Assembly (NCBI GenBank): GCA_963921825.1
Contig: OY997594.1
Coordinates: forward strand, 3,787,001 to 3,851,000
Source: Erodium maritimum
Lineage: Eukaryota > Streptophyta > Magnoliopsida > Geraniales > Geraniaceae
Direction: 5' to 3'
DNA: 64,000 nt
This document shows, piece by piece, positions 56,674-64,000 of the stretch. The notes under the pieces are model-generated. The model was not told the origin of the DNA, made no database searches, and saw only the letters and a program-made list of their open reading frames with translations. Each line of letters starts with the position of its first letter. Within the stretch, counting starts at the first letter, position 1. A program made the translations under genes and the position numbers.

Positions 56674-57897
56674 GATGTGAAATCGGCTACAAACTCCTCT
56701 TAACCTAAAAACTAGAGAACCATTCCTAGCCACACACATCTAACATCCAACATTTCACATGATGCCACATCACCACCCCAATTTCACCCAAACTCAAGCC
56801 AATGTCATCCTTTCTCACACAAGCAAGGGGATAATTGTAAGAGAATGGTGCCATGTGGACAAGTGTCCATTTTTTTTTCACCAATTCACTAATTTAATAT
56901 TTCCCGATTCGTTTGAACTCCGATTAGCTTCAAACTTGCGCCAATATTTTTATTTTTTCAAGGGCTTTAAATCAAGATCAATCATGAATATATTTTGAAG
57001 CACAAAAATAAAAAGGTATATTAGAGTGATAAAAAAATGTTGAGTGTTGATAAATCTTCACTAATAAATGTTTTATATCGGAGGTATCAAACTAGTGCTA
57101 AATGTTGATAAAAACATATACTGGGGTGATAAAAACCATGTTCAATTTTGATAATAAGTGTGATAAACTAATCATGATCAGTTTTGGAGAATGGGGTGAT
57201 AAAACCAGTGTAGAGTGTTGATAAAACCAGTGTAAAGTGTTGATAAAACCAGAGCAAAGTGTTGATAAAAATTAGACAGATATAATTTCTTTAAAAACCA
57301 GCCCCGAAATAAAAAAAAATCGTGCTTCAAAAAAACCATGTGATGGGGATGATAAAACACACGTAATTGAATGATAAAACTAGTGTTTAGTGTTGATAAA
57401 ACTAGTGTTCATACAAAACACGCGATGAGGTAATAAAAACATGATCAGTTTTGGAAAATGAGGTGATAAAACCAGTGTAAAGTGTTGATAAAACCAGTGT
57501 AAAAGTGTTGATAAATCCAGAGCAAAGTGTTGATAAAAATTACCCAGATTTTTTTATAAAAAAAAATCAACACCGAAATAATTTTTTTTTTTGTGCTTCA
57601 AAATATATTCATGACTGATCTTGATTTAAAGCCCTTAAAAAAAAAACTAATGGCGCAAGTTTGAAGCCAATCGGAGTTCAAACGAAGTGGGGAAAATTAA
57701 ATTAGTGAATTGATTAAAAAAAATAACATGATAGTTTTACTAAAAAGCCCTTACCACTTATTAAAAAGTGATGTTTTTTTTGCAGTCAACAAGTCAACTA
57801 CTCAATTGCATCTCATCCATCCATTCTTAAAATAGATGACTTAAATTGATTCTCTAGTTTTTAGGTTAAGACATAGTTTGTATTTGATTTCTCCTCC
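56674..57897. mobile_element. Mutator-like element inserted in the orphan promoter
   Basis: Target duplication aacctaata (56665-56673 and 57898-57906). Imperfect inverted ends share cttaacctaaaaactagag. The interior has a tandem array at 57020-57560 based on gtgataaaaccagtgtaaag, flanked by mirrored ttgaactccgatt blocks. No transposase. Confidence 0.8.
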
Positions 57898-57906
57898 AAC
57901 CTAATA

Positions 57907-58310
57907 TACCCTGCAAGCTTCTTTTTTATTCATTACTTAATTAGTTTATCCCTTATAAAAGGATATGGATAGTAACGTGTATTAGTGAGGAACACTTCTT
58001 TTTGGTTGCATAACATTTAGTACACTAATGTTTACCATGTGGCCTATTAGAATACTACTTACCCTTCAAGATTGGCTGGCATCTTATTATGCTTGGGTTT
58101 TAAGAGCAGCCTGGTGAATCGTTGTAGGATTCGACGCAGAGTTGTCGTTGCAGGCTTCTACAACGACTTCTGCCACGGGGCCTCGATGTAAAAAGCATTG
58201 CAGGACTCCTGCAACGTACTACGCAGCGTTGCAGCGCCTGATGCGGGTGCATTTTAACACCTAAAGTGCCACAATTTATCGAGAAAATATCGACTTTTAG
58301 TCCTGATACA
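57907..58310 (-). promoter_or_regulatory. Distal part of the orphan lectin promoter and adjacent repeat
   Basis: 57907-58085 continues the promoter interrupted by the Mutator-like element (ataccctgcaagcttc, ggttgcata, agattggctggcat). 58100-58310 is the gttgcagcgcc repeat. Confidence 0.6.
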
Positions 58311-60110
58311 GTGCCTACAATGCGTCCATTATGTAGATATTGTACGATCCGTTGACCGAGATTGGTTGACTCTTTCGATCAGCATACCAGCACACGTCTC
58401 TTTCGATCCGTCCGATCTTCTCAGCCTCAGCCACAGATCACACATGTCACGCCTCAAATCCGATTTTGACCGGACTCGAGACGTGAACTAAGGACGATAA
58501 TAAATAAAGACGATTTTAAAAGAAATAAGTTCCAAAACGATAATCCAAATCAACAAAACTGACAAAACGAGTCAACAGCTCGGAAACCAAGTAATACAGA
58601 TGTTTAGTAATAATAAAGAGTATGTCTCTAGACCATACTAGACTAAGACTCTCGCTAGCTCCCAAGCTCTGAGAATCCCGCTAGACCAAATCCCGCTCAA
58701 AACCTATAGAACTGTAAAGTAAAGGGGTGAGCTTTCGCTCCTTAGGAAAAGTAGTTAAGGCTATGAGTTGTCAGCTCACCACCACGAGTAACTTTCCAAT
58801 TAGGGCATACTAGTAAGCACAGTAAATATAAAACAGTTATACAGAAAATTCAAGACAACGCTTAGTCCCAACTCGGGTGCAACCCGTAAATCAGCCTCGA
58901 CACTGAACCGAACGTAATACCACTTTTCTCAACTATGCCCTTGACCACTATCATCCACTCAAGTCTCAATGGACAACGACCACGGTTATCTCACAACCTA
59001 CCACACGTGCGAACCCACACGGCAATACACTAAACTCAGGTAAAATTGTATTTCAAATCAAAGAAGATCACCTAGCATGCATAAGCAGTCACAGCAGTCA
59101 ACACAGATCAACACACAGAGTAATATCAACAATCTCTACCACCTATGGTATCCCAGAACAATGCGTCGGCTTCCCATAGCCCGGCTCGACCACGTCGTAC
59201 CGAAATTGACCTCGGCCTAGACATCTTCCCACCGGGGTACAACTCATGACATCTTGGACCGGAATCCTCCTACGATCGGGTATCTTCCCGCAACACGGGG
59301 TACAACTCATATCGTTCAGCCAATACAAACACACAGGTAAAGCAATAGCCACCACGCAACAAGTCATTAACAATACACACACATTGAGTCTCCCATACTA
59401 CGCCGGATCACACCAATATAGCACATTTTACCGACATCTAGTCGGAAAGCAGGCGCACCTTATCACGGAATCATATCACATTTTACCGACACCTAGTCGG
59501 AGGGCAGACGCACCTTGTCACGAAACGATAGCTCATTTTACCGACACCCGGTCGGAAGGCAGGCGCACCTGATCACGAAACCATAGCTCATTTTACCGAC
59601 ACCCGGTCGGAAGGCAGGCACACCTTATCACGGGCAATAGCACGTTTTACCGACGCCCCGTCGGAAGGCAGGCGCACCTTGTCACATAATCCGCTCATCG
59701 AGTACACGCCATACCAATGTATCATGTCAAACATATCACACCAACATACCACTCCGAACATATCATACTAACCTATCATGCCCACACGTCATACCAACAC
59801 ATCACCGGTCTAGATATCCTATACCGGAATCCTCCGTCGGTATAGGTATCATCTCGGAATACACGGTATATCATTACCAAACAATCTTACCGAAACACAT
59901 CATATCGGTCTATCAATCACCCGATCATATCACAAGCATTGGTTCACGTCATACCAAACATATCACACTTGTCATAGCATACCAACATACCATACCGAGC
60001 ACACTATATCATGATCCTCAATCTATCAACGGATAAACCACATATCAAGCATCACAATCATCAATCATAGTATCACATCCAACACACGTGGTTTTGATCG
60101 TGTTTCATAG
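58311..60110. repeat. LTR-like fragment and Gypsy-type LTR with minisatellite
   Basis: 58320-58445 repeats 24690-24810. From 58446 a LTR starts tgtcacgcctcaaatccg and includes ggggtgagctttcgctcc; 59390-59690 is a tandem array. No pol sequence. Confidence 0.6.
59390..59690 (+). repeat. Tandem repeat array, about 65-bp unit
   Basis: About five copies built on attttaccgacacccggtcgg and ggcaggcgcacctt. Lies within the Gypsy-type LTR. Confidence 0.8.
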
Positions 60111-61109
60111 TAATATTATTAGTATGTATAAATAATATTATTATAACTCCCACGTTTTTGTTTTTCTCAGTTTTAATCGTGTTTCATTTTTTCTTTATTA
60201 ATTCATTGCTTTATCCCATAAAAGGACATAGATTATAACGTGGATTGGACAAGGACATTAATTAATTAACATGACGTTCTTATCTTGGTTAATTAGGCAC
60301 TCATTTTGGTTGCATCCCATTAATTAGTATACTATAATGTTTACCATGTGACTAATCTAGATGATAAAACTTTTACTAATCTAATTTATTTTATTTTATG
60401 CCTGACAAAACAAGAAAAACAAATAATATATTTTATTTTATTTTTTTATTTTAATCACGTGTTCTTATTCATTTAGAGATTTAATTTGAGTAAAATTTAT
60501 TGACAAATACTTGAACTTTTTTTGTTATGTATTTTTTAAAAAAATTCATTTTATTAATGAACATTTATTTAATTTATGAAATTTATTTCTATTTTATTTA
60601 GTAGTTGTTGATTTAAAAATAACGTTAACAGATTCAGTCAAAAGCTTAATTAATTACACAGTCAGCATTTCTGAATATCATGTCCCTCGTACTTACATGT
60701 ACATCACACTTTTTTTAGGAGGCACGGGACTGAACCCTGCCCAGTCAACGGAAGATTCTCCCTCAAAGTTCGAGATCCCCTCCCGATATGGATGCTCTTA
60801 GGCACTCATTTTGGTTGCATCCCATCTAGATGATAAAACTTGTACTTATCTATTTTTTCTTATGCCTGACAAAACAAGAAAAAACAAATAATATATTTTA
60901 TTTTATTTTAATCATGTGTTAATTTGAGTAAACACTTGAATTTTATTCAAAATTAACGTTATTTTATTTATTATTATTAAATTAGAGTAAAGTAGGAAAA
61001 TTTTAAATTTTATTCGAGTACCACGCCTCGATTAAACTCCAATTTCCTTAATCCTAATCAGTAAGCTAGCTGATCGGTAAAGGTTATTCTAAATTCGTTT
61101 TGCAATTTC

Positions 61110-61110
<1 letters not shown>
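60111..61110. other. AT-rich DNA with diverged lectin-promoter relic
   Basis: 60150-60360 has cccataaaaggacatag and ggttgcatcccat in the order of a lectin promoter on the minus strand, without gene. A second scrap (ggttgcatccc) is at 60812. Otherwise AT-rich and empty. Confidence 0.5.
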
Positions 61111-61166
<56 letters not shown>

Positions 61167-61181
61167 CATTATTATTATTAT
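61111..61181. repeat. ATT microsatellite
   Basis: More than 20 consecutive trinucleotide units with one interruption near 61166. Confidence 0.97.
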
Positions 61182-61677
61182 GAATTTGTTTATTGTTTAT
61201 ATACTAACCCATATATCCTACAAATGGTTGTTAAATCTAGGTATTAGACCTTATTTTTGTGGTGGCTTTTTGTGTGATGCGGTTGGCTTGTGGTAGCTTC
61301 TTGCGTGAAACGGTGCTTTGTGGTAGCTTCCTGTGTGAAGCGGTGTGTTTTCTGGCCTTGGTGGTTTTTGATTGGTTGTTGTAACTCCTCTTTATCCTTT
61401 AAAAAAGATTTAATTTAAATTTATTTTGCTGATAGAAAAAGATTTACATGATGGCCATAAAAATTAAATAAAATATAGGACTAATTAGTCAGTTATAATC
61501 TCTGTATGGCACTAATACATAACCCCAAAACGAATCATATTCTCATGATCAGCCTCTAAAACGAACTGGGCATGAATCTCACATTACTAATGGCATGAAC
61601 TTGTTATTTAAAAAGAACAATAACATACATAAGTTACTAAATCAGAACAAACTCATTCCATACTTAGCTCCGATACC
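61182..61677. other. Upstream region of the ubiquitin-like ORF
   Basis: 61240-61390 has three repeats of tggtagcttcttgcgtgaa-type sequence. A TATA-like tatttaaa lies at about 61604, about 70 bp before the ATG. Confidence 0.4.
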
Positions 61678-61926
61678 ATGACATCCACAACCTCAAAGCC
61701 GATCACCACGAAAATTCGTCATACGATCACGATTGAGTCTGACCCGACAACGGGCATTGACACGGTTAGAGAATTGAAACGAAAGGTCGAGCACCGCTAT
61801 GGCATACCCGTCGAGATTCAAGTTATAAAGATGAATGGTGTTACTCTCAACAATAACAATGAGGATATGATCTTCGGTGGTTCTGAGGTTGAGATTGAGT
61901 TTGCACCAAAGGAGATGCGATTTTAA
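61678..61926 (+). CDS. Small ubiquitin-fold protein, function unknown
   Basis: 82 residues, single exon. The whole protein fits one beta-grasp ubiquitin-like domain: an N-terminal strand KIRHTITIES, a helix with VRELKRKVEHRYGIPVE in the place of ubiquitin's first helix and the conserved GIP, then QVIKMNGVTL and a final strand VEIEFAPKE. There is no C-terminal Gly-Gly, so conjugation like ubiquitin is unlikely. An aataaa (about 61939) follows the stop. Neighbours are transposon remnants, so context gives no clue. It could be a lineage-specific gene or a fragment of a larger ubiquitin-like protein; expression evidence is needed to separate these. Confidence 0.6.
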   Translation: MTSTTSKPITTKIRHTITIESDPTTGIDTVRELKRKVEHRYGIPVEIQVIKMNGVTLNNNNEDMIFGGSEVEIEFAPKEMRF

Positions 61927-62049
61927 TTAATCCAAAGCAAATAAAGAAAATAAGTTTGGCTAGGTTTGTTTTATTTTATGGATAATAAGAAGGCGAAATC
62001 GTGTATGCTTTTATTTATTATACATGAATCTTGAATGTTTACATTTGCA

Positions 62050-62570
62050 TCTAATTTTTAATTTGTTTTTCTGAGCGAAAGGTACGAAATTTTATTAATC
62101 AAAATTATGTAAATATAATAAAGTGCATCAGAGACTCTTTGACCACGAAGAACAGGGCAATAATATTTAAGAATGTTCGCTATTCTTTTCACAGTAGAAC
62201 CGTCCTCGACGGTTTTGAATTGGTGCCCCCATGTGCAAGGACAGAATATGAATATCATAATTGACACAGCGGTATATTGTGATGCCACAAGGGAAAGTGA
62301 AAGAAGCGGAGAGGTAAGAAGTACCAGAGATCCAGAGGGACCTTCGACGGTAAAAGTGATGGGGGAGACAGCGCATCGTCAGGCCAGTCCCGATGCTCCC
62401 CTCCCTGGAGAACTCCATGATACTCTGAGCGGTAGACAGTGATCCTGCAAAGACAAACTCAAACAGCATGAACGAGACCCTTTCGATTAGCTAGAGCCAT
62501 AATCGTGAAAGGGGACGAGACGGCTGCGACGGTGGAGGCCAGAGAGAAGGACGTGTCGGCTGCAATAATT
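62050..62570 (-). mobile_element. Retroposon 3' end
   Basis: On the minus strand ends aaaatttcgtacctttcgctcagaaaaac, cut here to its key part ttcgctcagaaaaac, like plant LINE tails. The upstream part has no reverse transcriptase. Confidence 0.5.
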
Positions 62571-63174
62571 TAGAAAACTCGAACAAGAATATATTAGACC
62601 GTTATTTTCTTCTATTTTATTATCGTAAGAAAATTCATTACAAATTAATTTATCGATGGGAATCTCGTAATAGAGTAGAAACCCAAGCCAGAATTCTTTT
62701 TTATCATTTATATTGCCAGGTAAAAGGAATTGAGCAAAGTGGAAGAAGATTTTAAAACCATAAAATAAACAAGAAATTTGATAAATCTAGTGTATTATGT
62801 GAAATTACACCAACTATCTAATTTATTATACTAATTAATAGTCAAAGAGGTGATAAATTATGTATATTTACAATTCAGGAACTAAAATATACATAAATAC
62901 TAAGTTCTTATATTTATGATGGTAGAAGGTCGTTACAAATAAATAAAATAGAGTTAAGTTTTAGGATAACATCCGCGTATTGATACACCATTACAAGTTT
63001 TTTATTTTATAAAACAGACGAGTAATAATCGAGTAAATTAATGTTCACAATAAAAACAACTTATCATAATCCGTTTTTCTACAACTCGCATTTTGTATAA
63101 ATACTTCACTAAACTATACCATATGCATCTTCTCATCTCTCTACTATCTTCTTTTATCATATATATAGCCAAAT
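62571..63174 (+). promoter_or_regulatory. AT-rich region with TATA box for a small peptide exon
   Basis: TATAAATA at 63096-63103, about 72 bp before an ATG, followed by a short leader rich in cttctc. The rest (62571-63080) is AT-rich and empty. Confidence 0.45.
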
Positions 63175-63226
63175 ATGGCTAAATTTGTTTACGTTCTTAT
63201 CTTTTGCCTTGTTCTCGTCTCTACGG
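63175..63226 (+). CDS. Possible first exon of a secreted (defensin-like) peptide gene
   Basis: Encodes MAKFVYVLIFCLVLVSTG, a compact signal peptide like those of plant defensin-like/cysteine-rich peptides, with a GT donor (gtttgt, 63227) in phase 1 where such genes often have their intron. No matching cysteine-rich second exon was found before the window end; a MITE occupies the putative intron. Without splicing the frame gives only 29 residues. Confidence 0.4.
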
Positions 63227-63332
63227 GTTTGTTCTCTCACTATCCCTTTTCATTAGAGCTTTAAACATAAAGTGTTTAACAAATCTTTACGTTTAATTAT
63301 CCCCGATTTTCTCCTAATTATACATAATTTCT

Positions 63333-63690
63333 TTTCGCCTGGGAGTTACTCAACTTTAACTACATCTAACTGGTTTTTTTCGTCTGGAAAACACCGCAAT
63401 TTTCCAAAATTTTCATTTTATTACCTTTCCGTTAGTTTTTTGACGGAAAAAATTTCATGTGCCGTGCACATGACCTTATTTTTCCCAGATAAATGTCCTT
63501 ATAGACATTATTATTTCTTCTTCATTTTCACTCTCTATCATTAGTGAGAAAATACGGTCAAGTGCATGGATCATGACCATTTTTCCGTCCAAAAACTAAC
63601 GGAAAGGTAATAAACTGAAAATTTTGAAAAGTTGGGATATCTCGCAGACGAAAAAATAAGTCTAGTGTAGTTAAGTAAAAAGTATAGATA
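63333..63690. mobile_element. Fold-back MITE
   Basis: Inverted arms with ttacctttccgttagtttttt and its mirror (ccgtccaaaaactaacgg), and ttttttcgtctg mirrored by cagacgaaaaaa. No coding sequence. Confidence 0.7.
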
Positions 63691-63699
63691 TATAAGTAT

Positions 63700-64000
63700 A
63701 TACGGGTGCACTCAGGTGCGAACCAGGGGTTACGGTGCGAACCTGCTTGTGTAGTGTATCTGGTTTGCGGAAATAGTGTTCTCGGTTTGCGGTGAATATT
63801 CTCAGACAAAAATTTCGCAAACCAGAAACACTATTTTCGCAAACCATATTTTTCTCAAGATAAAATGTTGTTTTTCAAACTTTTTTCCCGCAAACTGGGA
63901 TGCTTATTTCCGCAAACCATGTTCCCTATTTCCGCAAATCAGATTTGAGGTTCGCAGGTTCGCACCGTAAGGGAGGTTCGCACCTGATTGTCTCCCTAAG
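63700..64000. mobile_element. MITE-like element reaching the window end
   Basis: Inverted ends of about 45 bp: caggtgcgaacc ... ttacggtgcgaacctg near 63713-63746 and the mirror at 63954-63985. The interior is rich in cgcaaacc repeats. The right boundary cannot be judged. Confidence 0.6.

Noticed and set aside
59390..59690. CRISPR-like array
   Set aside because: Repeats are adjacent imperfect units without unique spacers, in a plant LTR; it is a minisatellite.

Overview
The window is nuclear DNA of a dicot plant: spliced genes with TATA boxes, one plant-specific lipid enzyme gene (ROD1/PDCT), a family of chimeric lectin genes known only from flowering plants, and dense Copia, Gypsy, LINE-like, hAT-like and Mutator-like repeats. 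I cannot name the species. Three kinds of real gene are visible: ROD1 (PDCT) on the minus strand at 1996-10225; five intact and several broken copies of an amaranthin-type lectin fused to an aerolysin-like domain, spread from 14 to 56 kb; and, at the right end, a small ubiquitin-fold ORF plus a possible first exon of a secreted peptide gene.

Layout. 1-10.4 kb: ROD1, three exons; intron 2 (6.4 kb) holds a Copia element nested in the primer-binding site of a second LTR element, plus a MITE; intron 1 holds a retroposon tail and a MITE. 10.4-13.5 kb: intergenic repeats and a hAT-like element carrying a nested MITE. 14.0-15.4 kb: lectin gene A (-). 15.6-23.5 kb: left arm of an old inverted repeat, ending in lectin gene B (-, to 24164), with RNase H-like relics, an LTR fragment and a 3.35-kb retroposon insertion that itself contains a solo LTR. 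24.2-30.3 kb: repeats and a LINE reverse-transcriptase fragment. 30.4-31.8 kb: lectin gene C (+). 32.3-36.36 kb: decayed Gypsy element whose LTR abuts truncated lectin D (+). 36.36-41.8 kb: right arm of the old inverted repeat.

42,778-56,515: a second, much younger inverted repeat. Its arms (42778-46340 and 52953-56515, 3,563 bp each) show no difference in any stretch I compared, and each carries one complete lectin gene (E +, F -, identical proteins). The 6.6-kb spacer holds a broken copy of ROD1 with its upstream flank, LTR pieces and retroposons. 56.5-61 kb: an orphan lectin promoter split by a Mutator-like element, a Gypsy-type LTR with a minisatellite, and AT-rich DNA. 61.7-64 kb: the ubiquitin-like ORF, a retroposon tail, a signal-peptide exon and two MITEs.

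Taken together this looks like a lectin cluster that expanded beside ROD1 by repeated inverted duplication, gene conversion and transposon insertion. The lectins are probably cytoplasmic or nucleocytoplasmic (no signal peptide seen) carbohydrate-binding proteins with a pore-forming-type C-terminal fold; a defence role is inferred from the family and not shown by the sequence. Promoter-only and 3'-end-only fragments of the gene lie all over the region, and the near-perfect hairpin geometry makes the locus a candidate source of small RNAs.
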